Shown one piece after another: positions 1 through 25,919 of a stretch of DNA of 64,000 nt; the first letter of the stretch is position 1, and each line of letters opens with the position of its first letter. Source of the DNA: Theristus sp. LFF4_11 (taxonomy: Eukaryota > Nematoda > Chromadorea > Monhysterida > Xyalidae); contig JASANC010005657.1 of NCBI GenBank assembly GCA_030248135.1, positions 62,001 through 126,000 of the forward strand, in the 5' to 3' direction. The position numbers and the translations under genes were made by a program. The notes below the pieces were generated by a model. That model saw only the letters and a list, made by a program, of their open reading frames with translations. It had not been told where the DNA came from and searched no databases.

Positions 1-611
1 CTCATGCCGTACTCGCAACTCTTTCCCGCAGTCACGTCATTGAACAATACTCCCGAAATGACGTGACGAAATTTTGCAACAGACAACAGTCCCGAATTGA
101 TGTGCGAGATGAAAATAGCCAAACAGACAAAAAACCACCGCGCATACACGCTCGGTCGTGCGGTGCGCCCTCGTATTTGTTCGATCGCTGTTCGTCGCTT
201 CCACTGAACATTCGACCCGGACACCAGCGGTAGCGACACCGCCAACGGCACTCGCCGCTGACACGATGACCCGCCAGACGATACGCGTGACCGTTCCACC
301 AGAGGACACCTGGCCGTCAATTGGCATTGTCACAGTGAATTTGGATGCTAATCGTACAACAGTGGCTCAATAGGGTGTTTTATTATAAAATGTGAACAAA
401 AGCAAAAATGGCGAGCAAACGCTTCCGAAAACGACGCAAAACAGTGTGCCGCAAGTGAAACTGGGCGCAAAAATCTGCCCCACGCCCGTTTTAAGGCCGA
501 AGGCACTACGCCCAATAAAACGACAATTGCTTGGAATAGGCATGACGACATTTTGAACAGCTTCAATTTCCAACGAACAGCATGAACATTAACAACAACA
601 CACGCACAAAC

Positions 612-717
612 CATTCTCATCTTCGTAGTCGGCCGATTTTCCGCACGTCGAAATCGCCGCGTCGCCTCCGCCCGCAGACGGACTCGGCTGACTAGCGGTG
701 TCGTCCAGTGAAAGCAT
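612..717 (-). CDS. Possible N-terminal exon of an unidentified gene
   Basis: An ATG at 717 opens a Ser/Gly/Asp-rich frame (MLSLDDTASQPSPSAGGGD onward) that runs into a GTTTGT donor at 611. The downstream exon was not found in the remaining 600 bp and would need to lie near or beyond the left edge. No homology. Confidence 0.2.
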
Positions 718-1152
718 CGCGCTATGATCGGTTTTGCGGTCTGTCTGCCCGAAAGGATTCTTTGACAGCGACAGGTAGATATGTCAGAAAATACAAAAGC
801 CATTTGAGACGCAAAAATTCAAGATTTGAAAATATGGTGTGACGTATCATCAACACCTCCCGAAAACAACAAAGGAAATACAAAGTTCATATTCCCTCAT
901 ACAAAGGAAAAAAGTTCAGAACATTCCACCTTTTTATCACACCTTTGTACAAAGCATTCAAAAATACAATTACCCACTTTTGAAAATTATAAACTTTTTT
1001 TGAAAAATAAATGCGAAAATCACCAGAAACACAACAGATTATGATAGTTCGTTTACCATTTGACCACCGTTCAACATTACTACTATACAATCAAAATCAG
1101 GACATCATAAAAAAGCAGTTGAACAAGCACACCGGCTCCCTCACAACCGTTT

Positions 1153-15470
<14,318 letters not shown>

Positions 15471-15522
15471 TTCTTTTGGTCGGATGTTTTCTTTCGCGTT
15501 TCGCTCGCTCGCGGCAAGTTCC

Positions 15523-15530
15523 TATTTATA
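15523..15530 (-). promoter_or_regulatory. Probable TATA box of the spastin gene
   Basis: On the minus strand this reads TATAAATA and lies about 55 nt upstream of the spastin ATG (15470), a plausible distance for a core promoter with a short leader. No second element was identified. Confidence 0.45.
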
Positions 15531-15800
15531 TCTTCTGTCTGAGAACGATCATGCAATATGCAAATAAGCTGAAAAAACAAACAGCGAAAAACAACAAAGA
15601 GAGAAACAAACGGAAATAAAAAACGGAAACGGAAATGAAACGGACGGAACGGGGAAGCTTTTTCAAATTTTTTCAAATTCAAATTGTTTTTAATCGGCAT
15701 TTTTTATTTAATTTTTCATTTGGTTTTTGTTTTGTTTTTTCAACAATCCTAGGGTTAAGAGATTTGTATTCATTCTTAAGAGTGATTTTTTACTTTTGAT

Positions 15801-16033
15801 CAGTACCTAAGGCGAAAGCAAATTTTCGAGGGGGGGGGGTGTCGTCACGTGGGGGGTTGGTGGGGTGTCTAGCAAATAAAATTCGAAGGGGGAGTGTGGA
15901 TGGTCCAGTGTCAGGTTTTGGGGGTGGGTGTCTGTCGCGTGACCCCCCCCCACCCCCCCCCCACGCGGAGGTCTCGGGTTCTCTGGGGAGTGTACCCCCC
16001 CTCCCCAACCACTCCCCCCCGTCTTCGGTACTG
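15801..16033. mobile_element. hAT-type MITE, 233 bp, 8-bp duplication CTTTTGAT
   Basis: The ends read CAGTACC(T/G)AAG in inverted orientation, with CTTTTGAT on both sides (15793-15800 and 16034-16041). The interior is almost entirely G and C runs. It interrupts an older repeat whose related copy, without this insertion, lies in reverse at about 29440-29560. It lies between spastin and the SH2 kinase. Confidence 0.88.
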
Positions 16034-16071
16034 CTTTTGATCAGATTTTGCTTGCAATGACTCGCTGTAAG

Positions 16072-16112
16072 TTCCTAATCCTAATCCTAATCCTAAACCT
16101 AACCCTAAGCCA
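16072..16112 (+). repeat. Short run of telomere-like CCTAAN hexamers
   Basis: Six or seven tandem hexamers: CCTAAT, CCTAAT, CCTAAT, CCTAAA, CCTAAC, CCTAAG. An inverted relative is at 29459-29493 with the same neighbouring sequence (AAGCC at one end), so the run travels with a dispersed repeat and need not mark a chromosome end. Confidence 0.75.
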
Positions 16113-16468
16113 AGCCTTTTTTTGATAAGTCAATCAATCATATGATCAATGATCAATCAATAAAATATTTTAACACCAGTTCGAGTTTTCGAACGTCGAT
16201 CAAAATGCCAGTTTTTTACAATGGTGTCATTTTGCTCACCAGACGAACCGTATGGCATAAATACAAGATACAACAGAGAGTGTTAGAGATCACAAAATAT
16301 TTTGAAAAGTAAATTGTTCTACTGTTTGTTGCATTACCGAAACGATTGTACGTACGTGGACTAAAATTACATGAAAAAAAGTATTGAACAGAACAATGAT
16401 AATTAGTGCGAGGTTTTTTACTATATCGCTACCACTCGCCGCTGTTTGTTTCCGTTGTGTTGTGATCT

Positions 16469-19400
16469 TTAGCGCTTCGTTTTAGCGTGAATCTTCTCCA
16501 GCCGTTGCACAATCTCTTTGAATGGTGGGCGCATGGTCGGATCGGTATGCCAGCAATCTGGAAGGACAACAAAAAAGGGCGTATTTCAGAAAGCCAAACA
16601 AAAACTTGAAAATGCACTTTTCAAATTTTTTAAGAAGCTTTTTTTTGTTTTGGAAGAACCAAAATCTTGATAGGGAAAGATTTGAATACCGTGCGCTTTC
16701 CAAAGCACACACGAGTGTCAGGTTGGTTGTTACTTGTTGCACCACTTTTCAATAGAAATTAGCTAAAACCTCGCAGTCACCTTGCATCAAGGCGACCACG
16801 TCCGCAGGCATGTTGTGTGGCGGCGTCAGTCGGCTGCCCCTCTCCACGGCGTGCTGCACGTCGCGCGCGTTCTTGCTGGCGTACGGCTTCTCGGCATCGG
16901 TGAACACCTCCCACATCAAAATCGCAAAACTATAAAACAACGAAAGTCGTTTCTCGCCAGAAAACAACGCGAACGTTGGATTTTGTAAAACGCAAAAAAA
17001 TTGTGTTGTCTTTTTTTCGTGCAGTTCTGCTACTCACTTCATGTACATTGTATGGATAAGAAAATCAGTTTCAAGCGTCACGCGGCAATTCAAATTGCTA
17101 AAGTGACCCGAGTCGCTGAGATACATTGTAAGACGGACGTTGTCAAAATTGTTAAATTGATGGAATTAATCTCAACTTCACTGTCAGATTGAGACATTTG
17201 TAGAACACGCCTAATGAAAAATTTCCTAGAGCAAATTTGTTCGGCGATATAACCGGTGACCGGTCACAACTAAACAAAACCTGTTTTGCTAAAAGACCCG
17301 TTTCTTTGTTAAAATGTTTATAAAAATCATTTTTTTGCGTTCACCTGTAAGTGTCGGCACTCGGCTTCCACGTCTGCGATGCGAACACTTCCGGCGGCGT
17401 CCATCGAACGGGCATCGGACGATAAGTCGTCCGCTCGTACACCTTGGTCGGTCGCGTTAGGCCGAAATCGCTCAACTTCAACTTGTTCGACTTCACGTCC
17501 ACCAGGCAATTGCGCGCACCGATGTCGCTGGAAACAACAATCACGCTGAGAAACCGAAGCGCGAAACGGTTTCATGGAGCCTATCTCGGTGAAATGTACA
17601 TATTCGGGGACACCTTGTTTGGCGGCACATGACGTCATTTCAGCAAAACACGTTTGAAAAAAAACAGGTCATAATTATCAACCAAAAAAAAACAACAACA
17701 ACAAAAACCAAAAACCAAGCGACCGATGGAGGCAGTTGTGCGCGTGCAGGTACTCAATGCCTCGGGCCGCATCGAGCAGCAGCCGGACGCGCTGTCGATT
17801 GTCGAGCGGTCGATTCTTGCGTTTGTGATAGCGCAGGTAGCCGTCCAGCGCGCCGCCGTCGGCGTACTCCATCAGCAGGTAGCACGGCTCGTCGCGCGCG
17901 ACCACGCCGACGAAGCCGATGATGTTCGGGTGCGCGCTGAAGCGACGCAGCGTGCTCGCTTCGCGCATCAGCTCCTGCGGTAGTATCTTTTCTTCAAGAC
18001 CTGCGACTCAATGCCGTTGTGGACGTGAAAGGAAACTAGTTTCAACCTGTATGTGGTAATTCAGAATAGCCTAAGTGACTTATTTAGGGGACTCGGATTA
18101 CTTTGCCAATTTTGAATTCCCGCGTCCTGCTTAAAACTGCCTACCCATCTATGCGCGCATTGAGATGCGGGACCAAAATAAAATATATTATATGGGGCAG
18201 TTGAACTCTGAATTGTGGCAGTCAGATGATTGGTTGGTTGGTGATCAGTTGATCACATGGGATGCATATGCTGTATATACACTTGAGCTATAAACTATGG
18301 GAACGTTCGGAATTTGAAGTTTTTTCAAAGCAACATTTTTGGTGTTATTCCTCCCTTGCACAGAAAGCATGCATGCACGTGATCGCCAACCAATCAGCAG
18401 ATTGCCTACAATTCAGAGTTTGCCTGTAAGCGACCAACATTTGCATTGACGTGTGTATCCGATCCGGTCTCCCTCTCGTCCTCCACTGCGTTCTTTGCTG
18501 CGATCGTCTCGCTTCTACCGTCGCCCCTGACCAACGTCGCTTTGCGCACTTCGCCATAGGCGCCCGGCTTCGACCGGCGCTTTGCGTCCATGTGCAATTG
18601 GCTGAAAATTTGAAAAAAATGTTGGTGATCGCGATGCACACATTCTATGCATTCTAAACTCCGCCTCTGCACAGCAATGCCTGCACAGAGTGCGTGCATC
18701 ACGTGGCCACCAATCAATCAGCTAGTTGGATATGTTATCGAGTTAAAAAACTGTGTTAACAAAAACAAAAAAAACTCTTCAAGTGCACACTTTCGCTCGA
18801 ACTCCCACGCCTGGAGGCCGACGGGCGCGGAGAGTCGCAGTTTGACGGAGGTGTCTCGCGATTGTGGGTGGCTCAGCTGCTGGTCAACGGTCCATTCGAG
18901 CGGGTGGAACGTGAGCGTTTTATTGTCGGTCAAGTATCGTTGTATCAGGTCGCCAATGGAGGCGGCCGTGACGCCCGATTCGGCGTCCAGAAAATACTGC
19001 CCCCCATCGTCGCCTCTCCACTGGATTTCCGTTCGATAAACGTACTGCAAAAGTGCTGCTGGCTGCATTTGGAAACACGCATTTGATGCTGAACTTTGTG
19101 TTCATTGACTTGAACTTGACCAGGTATCGCAACGAATGCAACGTTCGTAAACGTTGCACAACGAACACACATACGCACACACAAATAAAATCACGCGCGT
19201 TTGCAGCAGCGTACAGACTGGAGAAGAAAGGCAACAAATTATGAGAAAAGAAAGTTACTCAAATGGTTATTCAACAGTTTCTTCATTTTCCAACCAGTGA
19301 TTTCTCAATAAGCTGTTATAATTAGTGAATGCAAAAAAGAATCACTGTGCTTACAGCATAGCAGAACGCTAATAATGCTTCATGAATGCAAATGTTTATT

Positions 19401-20359
19401 AGCTCTGCGTCGCCAAATACTGATTCATGAATGCCCCTTTAGGCCTGTGCGGCACCGCATCAAAGAAACGCGTGCTGAATACCGTAGTCAATCCATTTTG
19501 ACAGTAACTTTCTCAAACACTGAACCTGGTCACGTTTGGTGTGCACGACGAAGCGCGGCGTTTTCGCTGTTTTTCGTTGGTCCTGGTCGACGTTCAGTCG
19601 CGGCGACGCTCGTCTCGCTCGCGTTTTCGACGATCTCGTTGGCTTCTCCGGATACTTGGCGGTCACGAGGAACGCGCCTTCGAATCAAAATCAAACATTT
19701 CTAAGACGGCCAATCTCTGTGACATTATTTTATCTGACTTGATTTGAAGACTTTGCAGTTTTTACTCTAGATCTTTTCTGAGGGGCCAAACTGGTTGGCG
19801 AGAAGGCTCGCGTTGCCCCGACCAATGTAGAGGCATTTCCTCAAAATCGAAAACAGAGCCGACTGGTTATTTACATTTTCACATGCAAAAAAAACTAAAC
19901 TTTCTTCACATTTTATCCTACTGCAAATGACGTGCGCAAAGAAAAAAAATCGCCCGACGGTCAGCTTGGTAAACGCCACCAAAAAAATCGTAACTCGTTC
20001 CGATAAAATCATCAGCTAAGAACTGTCACGGAACCGCCGCACCAGCACAGCACGCAGAAACACACACTGGCGGGGCAGGTCTGCTCACCGTTCTCCTTGT
20101 CGCTCAGTATGTCGCGCGCGTCGACGTGCGTGATGAAACCGTGATACCATTCGTACGTCAGCAGCGCCCTCAGATTCTCCTTCTGACGCCGATTCATCTT
20201 GGCGGCGCTGACCGACTTGGCCGACTTTGACGAGGTGGCCGTCGGCGATGCGCCGCTCGTGGTGGCCGGTTGCGTCGCGGTCAGTTGCGTCGGTGACGAC
20301 TGCGTCGCGGAGGAAGGCGGCTGCTGCGCGCCAGTCGTCTGCGACTTTCGATTGTGCAC
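16469..20359 (-). CDS. Fer/Fes-like SH2 non-receptor tyrosine kinase, 8 exons, at least 499 aa
   Basis: Exons: 20359-20089, 19677-19526, 19044-18791, 18601-18451, 17974-17724, 17527-17345, 16929-16781, 16557-16469. All phases agree (1500 nt). A Ser/Thr/Gln-rich leader is followed by an SH2 domain beginning EWYHGFI, then a C-terminal kinase: P-loop region SKPGAYGEV, AAK lysine, HRDIGARN catalytic loop, DFGLTR, PVRWTPPE, and a final helix ending AKTKR. SH2 plus kinase without an F-BAR region matches the small Fer-like kinases that are numerous in nematodes. Oddities: where SH2 domains have FLVR this one reads FLVT, followed by a basic insertion of about 30 residues, and the first glycine of GxGxxG is replaced. 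The lysine, catalytic Asp and DFG are all present, so kinase activity is plausible. The 5' end is open: exon 1 could continue upstream, or translation could start at the ATG at 20197. The donor chosen at 18451 is the least certain junction. Confidence 0.92.
17990..18190 (+). mobile_element. Palindromic repeat family M2, copy 2
   Basis: Same order of blocks as the copies at 22850, 27470 and 36055: GACTCAATGC, GTGAAAGGAAACTAGTTTCA, GCCTAAGTGACT, AGGGGACTCGGAT, TTTTGAATTCCCGCG, GGGACCAAAAT. The left and right halves are imperfect reverse complements, so the unit folds into a ~190-bp hairpin. Lies in an intron of the SH2 kinase. Confidence 0.8.
18198..18426. mobile_element. M1-like hairpin element
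   Basis: Inverted ends CAGTTGAACTCTGAATTG and its counterpart ending CAGAGTTTGCCTG, continuing into GATTGGTTGG and CCAACCAATC. The internal AGCATGCATGCACGTGATC resembles the centre of other M1 copies. It sits in an SH2-kinase intron beside an M2 copy. A target duplication is not clear. Confidence 0.65.
18645..18750. mobile_element. M1 hairpin element, partial copy
   Basis: Only the right half is recognisable: CTCCGCCTCTGCACAG, GTGCATCACGTGG, CCAATCAATCAGCTAGTTGG, ATATGTTATCGAGTTA. Matches the right half of 3860-4026 and of the copy around 26810-26950. Confidence 0.65.
19377..19443. mobile_element. Short TCATGAATGC repeat family M4, copy 1
   Basis: Contains two TTCATGAATGC boxes around CCAAATACTGATTCATGAATG. 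Related sequence is at 49226-49312 (reverse) and 56336-56515. No target duplication established. Confidence 0.5.
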
Positions 20360-22176
20360 CTGTGTGTGTGTAGCAGTAGTCGACAGAAAAAACGCTTCAA
20401 CAATACACGCCAAGCGACCTTCATGTGAATGATAATTGTCAAGGACTGAATGAATCTATCAAAAACAATTTACAAAATGATTGAAAACCGGAGCTGAGCT
20501 GAACTTTGTGGTGTTTCACCTTTTTTCGTTTGACACATGAGCAGCACATGTTGCTTGGTGACGTGACGAGTGTGCGGTTAGTGGACGATGATGACCAGTG
20601 GTTACAATTGGGCACGGGAGTCAGTATATTGGATTAGAACTTTACGACAGAACCAGTGAGTAGTCTGGAGGGGTGTGGAAAGTCTGTTGTTTCTTGGAGG
20701 ATTTGATGTATTGTTGTAAAAATGATGAATTAAAAAAGTGCAGCGACATTCGTTTTCTTTTTATGGTCCAGGATGTCGAACATGTTTGAGTGCTATGTAG
20801 TGTATGTTGCTGATTGGCTGCGCATATTTCTCGCAATGCAACTTGAGCACGATATTTTAGTCGCATTATTATGGCATACCGTTACATTTTTAGTCGCATC
20901 AGTTACCTATAGCCAATTAGTAAAATTCAGGAGATCGGAAAATATCCCAAGTCTAATAAAGTTTGGTGTTACATGTCACAAAGTGTTTTTGAACTTTAAA
21001 AAATCCTCTTTCAGTTCCCTTCAAAATTTCAAGAGAGATGTTGGTTGATACTGGATTTGAAACAACGTCACACTTGGCTTATCAAAAAAATTTATGACAA
21101 CGCACGAGAACAAAGACAGCATAAGTATTTGCAGAAAAATGAACAATGCAGCTTTGATTGGTTTATTTCACTGTTACTTACTCCTAAAATTCAGCAAAAT
21201 GGTTACAACACCGCAACGCCGTGCGTGTGTTTATACATTTTTTCGGTAAAACACAGCATTTTTTGGAAAAAAACACACGCCGTGATTGTTATGAAGCAAC
21301 AAACAAAACGAAAATGAGCTTTATCGAAGCCGATTAAAATGTAATCAGTTATAGTCCAAGGTCAGTTTTCAAAAGCGAAGAGAAACCCCCAAACGTTGTT
21401 CAGTCGTCTCCTTTTGTTTAGTCGTCTACTTTTGTTCAGTCGTCTCCTTTTGTTTAGTCGTCTCTTCTGTTTCTGGTCGCAAACATGCCCGGTGTCGTTC
21501 ACAACTGGTTAGTCGGTAACTGGTTACAGACGTGATGCGCTTTTCAGAATGGAACAGAAGAATCAGCGAAAATGAACAATGATTCAATTTCACCATGGTC
21601 TTTCTTTGGTGTTCTCTAGTTTGTGTTCCTTGCTCTCTTCTTGCTCTGCACATTAGTTAGCGCACGTTTATAGGTCGGTCGGTGTCAGCGATGATTTCAC
21701 GGATTTCACCGAGTCCTGTGTAACAGCGGACGACAACGATTCTGGCACTTATGACCTGGAATCAAACAGTCCGAGAACCGGTACAGTGCACAGTGTGTTT
21801 GGTGGTTTTTTTCCTGAAATCTGTCACTGTCTCGCAAAAGACAGAAAGAAGATAAGTGGCAGTGGCGAGAAACATTGCGTTTGGCTGGCAAAATGGATGT
21901 GGGGAGGGGTGGAGCGGGGATATCGAGATGGATATCGAATTCTGTTTTGGTTTTTTTCGAACCAAATCAGGCTGAACGAAGCCGCAGCGATGGTTAAGAA
22001 ACGGTGACTGAAAAAAGATAAAGATCGCCTTTTTTGAATCACTGCGAAAGCAGAGGGGCACATTGTGGGACAGGAGGAACAAAAAGTGACTTTTGTTGAA
22101 AAAATATTGATTAAAAATGATTTTCAATCAAAAAAAAACCAACCCGACAAGTACACATCCATTTCCGATTTTACAG
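20360..22176. other. Intergenic interval between divergent genes, no gene recognised
   Basis: Between the SH2-kinase exon at 20359 and the plus-strand exon at 22177. It contains AT-rich stretches, a short repeat of AGTCGTCTCCTTTTGTT-like units (21410-21470) and no frame with convincing coding features. Upstream exons of either neighbour may be hidden here. Confidence 0.5.
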
Positions 22177-22761
22177 ATCCACCTCCAAAGCCAAGCACGC
22201 ACGCGGAACGGCTGACATGCGCGCTGCAGTTCACGCTGCTGAAACGCGAACAGCTGCTGGACAGTCTGAAGAACACGCACGTCACTGAGACCAGGGGCCA
22301 GTTTTAGAAAAGCTCAGCTCGCAGCTCAATACTGCTACACTACTGAGCGCCAGTAATGAGAAAAACGACATGGGACAACACATTTCAATTTTTGCAACTT
22401 CACTCACGGTTGAAGAGTCAGACATTGGGGCGAATCAATTGACGTGAACAAAAAAACATAACTGCGCATGTTTCATGAGTCTATTCAGAGGCTCAGTGGT
22501 GTAGCACTATTGGACGCACTGCTAAGCATCATAAAACTGGCCCGCAGTCGTGCGCCGGTGCGCAACGAGCGACTGAACAAGACCGTCTGGTTCACGGTGC
22601 CGCAACTGAGCGAGTATTTGGGCATCACACTGCCGGTGCAGTCGGAAACGGCGACACAGGCGATCCGGCGCGGTCTGACGCCGAAGTGGTGGGCGTTGCT
22701 GGACGAGCGACAACGCAGAAAGGTCGCTGAAGGAAAACGGTGTTTGTTGCGGCGATGGTGA
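22177..22761 (+). CDS. Unrecognised gene, last two exons
   Basis: A first exon from 22177 (after TTTTACAG) encodes a Pro/Lys start then LTCALQFTLLKREQLLDSL, a likely amphipathic helix. The last exon, 22548-22761, encodes VWFTVPQLSEYLGITLPVQ, a Trp-Trp pair and a basic C-terminus ending in RRW before TGA. Codon use and composition look like real coding sequence. The donor of the first exon is unclear; GTTTTA after 22311 would keep the frame. No family was recognised. Upstream exons were not found. Confidence 0.5.
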
Positions 22762-22849
22762 ACGCTTGCTGCTAATTTTATTCAATTTGGGGTGTCGCCT
22801 GCACGTATTTTGTTGGTAATTTCACTTTCGCGGCCTGGTATGTTCGTTT

Positions 22850-23060
22850 ATTTTGGCCCCGAGACTCAATACGCGCATAGATAGGTAAACAGTTTCATGC
22901 ATGATGGCGGAATTCAAAAGTGGCAAAATGATCCGACCGAGTCCCCTAAATACAATCTAGGGCCGAGTCACTTGGGCGATTTTGAAATGCCACATATGAA
23001 GATTGAAACTACATATAGTTTCCTTTCTACATACGTCTGCAAACCCACTGAGTCGCAGAA
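22850..23060 (-). mobile_element. Palindromic repeat family M2, copy 3
   Basis: Reverse-orientation copy containing TTTTGGCCCCGAGACTCAA, GGAATTCAAAAGTGGCAAA, GAGTCCCCTAAATA, GCCGAGTCACTTGGGCGAT and GTTTCCTTTC. The two halves are imperfect inverted repeats. Confidence 0.8.
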
Positions 23061-23251
23061 GCTGAAAAAATGATAATTGAGCCTCCATTGTCCGACCATA
23101 CCGAGGTCTGTAAGGTTGGCAAGAAGTGTTTTTTTGGCAGCCAATAGCAGTTTTCCCAATTTTGCTTTGTTTAACTTTTTCAAAAGTCGTTTATACACAA
23201 GCGTGGTTATGATTGATATCGTGTTGTGTGAATTTGCAGTGCAAGCGTGCC

Positions 23252-25894
23252 ATGTGGTTGTTTGCGGTTGGCATCGTCATTCTAATCGTTCTCGCCGTGT
23301 TGGCTGCCAAGTATCTTCCCATACTTTTTCGCACGTATCCACCGATTATTCCGGGCACATCGTTGCTCATATACACCTGGGCGAAACCGAACATGCAATT
23401 GTTGGTCGCTTTTTTGTTGTTTCTTTTCGCTTTTTTCTAAAATTGCACTTTGAAAACGAAATTCACCGGTGTGGTTCGTTTGGTTTTTGTTCGTTCCTTT
23501 TAGCGATACAGCGAGACTTGCATATCATTTCAGATTGCAGCTGAATGCAGAGAATCAATCAGTTTCAATTTCAACTGCGTTGGTCGACTGGCCGCAGGCA
23601 CGCATTATGCCCGGCATCATTTGGGTGCACGATCGCTTGCTCGTTGTTGGCGGCTTCCCATTCTGTTTGACAACTCATTTCGCTGTGTTTTCTTTTTTGT
23701 TTTTAGATACTGTATACACACTGTATACAGGGGGAGTAAAAAAGACGACGCTAACTATTTTGGTGAGTAATAACAGAGGTTCAGACACCAATTTGTGTGT
23801 CAAACTTGACGTGTTTTTCATTGATCCTTCATGCTATTCTTTGTATTTTTTCTCCCTTGCACACACGATTGAGAATGATCTTGGCATTCTTGAAAAAGAC
23901 AACTGCAACTCTGCGACTAATCCCACCTTGATGGTGAATACAAGGACTGTCTCATTTATTTGACCACATCGTTGATTTTCGAATTCCCGTCCAAAAAAAC
24001 GTAATCTTGTAGCAACGGCGAAAAGTTTTTTTTTGCGCGGGCACAAAACTTTCACATCCGCTGTTAAAACTTTTGGTTCTTCTGAAATTTCAGCGCAATC
24101 TTTCAATGTTTGATTCAAAAACTAACCAATTGAAAACATTACCGTCCTTTTTTACTCAACCTGTATGTTACGTTCGGTAAAGAAAAAACGGCTACAACAG
24201 CGTTTCTCAAAGCATGGTGGAAACTGCATGTGTGCTATCTTGTTTGTCGTTTTCAATAATGTTTTGTTGCTCAAAATTTCTAATAAAACGGTGAACACTT
24301 TCAGTCGTTAGTGGTAATGCCGTAGATGTTGACATCTATCGGCCCCAAATGGCAGATGAATACCGCTGGGCGAAGGCAAGCCAAATCAACCACCCACGCA
24401 TTGCACCCATTGTCGCGCTGTTACCGCAGGTGTGTCGTGCGTGTACGATTGTTTTGTACGACTACGAACAATAGTAAACTTCAAAAATGTCTCTCCCTCC
24501 AAGACAATACTCCGGAGTCCGGATTCCACCAATTAAGTGCGCTCCATGTTTTTCTCGTTTTTCCTGTTTCCGGAAGGGCAACTGCTCGTGTGCGGTTGCG
24601 GCAATGAGAATTGGTTCTGCGAGAATAACTGCGAATATCGACCGTCGAATGACGACACGGCCGTGTGGACGGCGTTCAATGTCACTGACGGAGTTTGCCT
24701 GAAGGGTGCTGCCGGTGTTGTCATGCAGGTGCGGCGTGGCCACGTTTTTCGTTTTTTTTATGTTTTCAAGCAGCAGCAGTCATAAATAAAGTTTATGTTT
24801 TACTGGTGGTATTCATTAATGCTCGTTTATACTTGACGTATGCAGAGACTACGTCGACCACGTCAGGTATGAACGGCAGTATACAATAAACACGAGACCT
24901 AAAGCGACGTGACGTGCATCCCGGCACGTACGTCTGCATGCGCCAGGTATAAACGGGCCTTTACTGTATCATGTCGGCATGAATTCCATTCTCATGTACC
25001 TACCTATTACAGAATCAATTCTACATCATGGGTTGCCTGTACAACAACACGTGCGGTAATAGTTTGCATCGACTCGAGTTTGCCACAAAAACCTGGCATC
25101 GACTGGCGCCAATGAGCACGGCACTGTGTACTATTGGCGGCGCAACAACGAACGGAACGCATTTGATTGCCTGTGATGCTTGGATGGGCAATGTGACGTT
25201 GTGCGAATGCTACGATCCGACACTGGACAAATGGGTACAAACAAACACACGCTACAAAAAACAGACATCCTACAGTAATTTGCAATGGATGCAGATGCAG
25301 ATTCATATTCAGATGAATATGTTTGTGCAGATGCAGTTTTTTTGATGAAGTAATAGATTTACATGCAGAATTCCGCGCAGAAAATTTTTCATAAGCAAAA
25401 AAAAACAAATGTAAGTTCAGGTTCATCGTATAGTCCGTGCTTTGTTTCTGAAAATTTTTCTCCAGTTGCATCGATGACCGCACGAACATCTGCATGCTGG
25501 ATCTGCATCTTTACATCTGTATTGTTTTTCTGCATGGGACAGAGATACACAGATTGCTTGGTGAACACTTGATTCAATTGGTTTTTTTGCTGAATTGTCA
25601 GAAATCACTAAGCATGGACTCTTGTTTGAAACAACCCAGAGCGCATTGCCGTCACTTGACGGCCAGCGGGGCGCACACAGCCTGGCAACTCTCACAACCG
25701 GCAATGCGGATGGCGCAACGAACAAAGCGCTGATCTTCTCGGTCGCTGGATTCTTCAATGGCGACACTACGAACCGAATCGACTTGTACAACGGCACCAC
25801 GTGGACATTGGTTGAGGAAGCGCATTTAGCAAAGGACACCGCTACCGCAGCTGTTGCCGTCGTTCCGAATGATGTGTTCTTGCGATACAGTTAA
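23252..25894 (+). CDS. Predicted single-pass membrane protein with kelch-like repeats
   Basis: Exon 1 (23252-23400) starts MWLFAVGIVILIVLAVLAAK, a signal-anchor helix right at the N-terminus. A TTTGCAG acceptor 12 nt upstream of the ATG would suit spliced-leader trans-splicing. Downstream exons carry kelch-type strands: RIMPGIIWVHDRLLVVGG (23534-~23655), VVSGNAVDVDIYRP (24305-24429), GQLLVCGCGNENWFC (~24557-24728), NQFYIMGCLYNNTC (25013-25234) and KALIFSVAGFFNG (~25602-25894, stop TAA). A further short exon near 23707-23762 is likely. Repeats show the hydrophobic-GG, then D/Y, then W spacing of beta-propeller blades. Frequent Cys and N-x-S/T sites suggest the propeller lies outside the cytosol. 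Junctions 23400/23534 and 24728/25013 are in phase. Others are unresolved, so the full protein cannot be given. Confidence 0.72.
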
Positions 25895-25919
25895 ATTTGA
25901 ACAGCACAACGATGTACAA

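Noticed and set aside
158..373. Plus-strand 71-codon frame and its minus-strand counterpart near the left edge
   Set aside because: Short, Thr/Val/Ala-rich in both directions, no splice partner; coding status cannot be judged at the window edge.
16072..16112. True telomere or chromosome-end junction
   Set aside because: Only about seven degenerate hexamers, with an inverted relative inside a transposon and genes on both sides.
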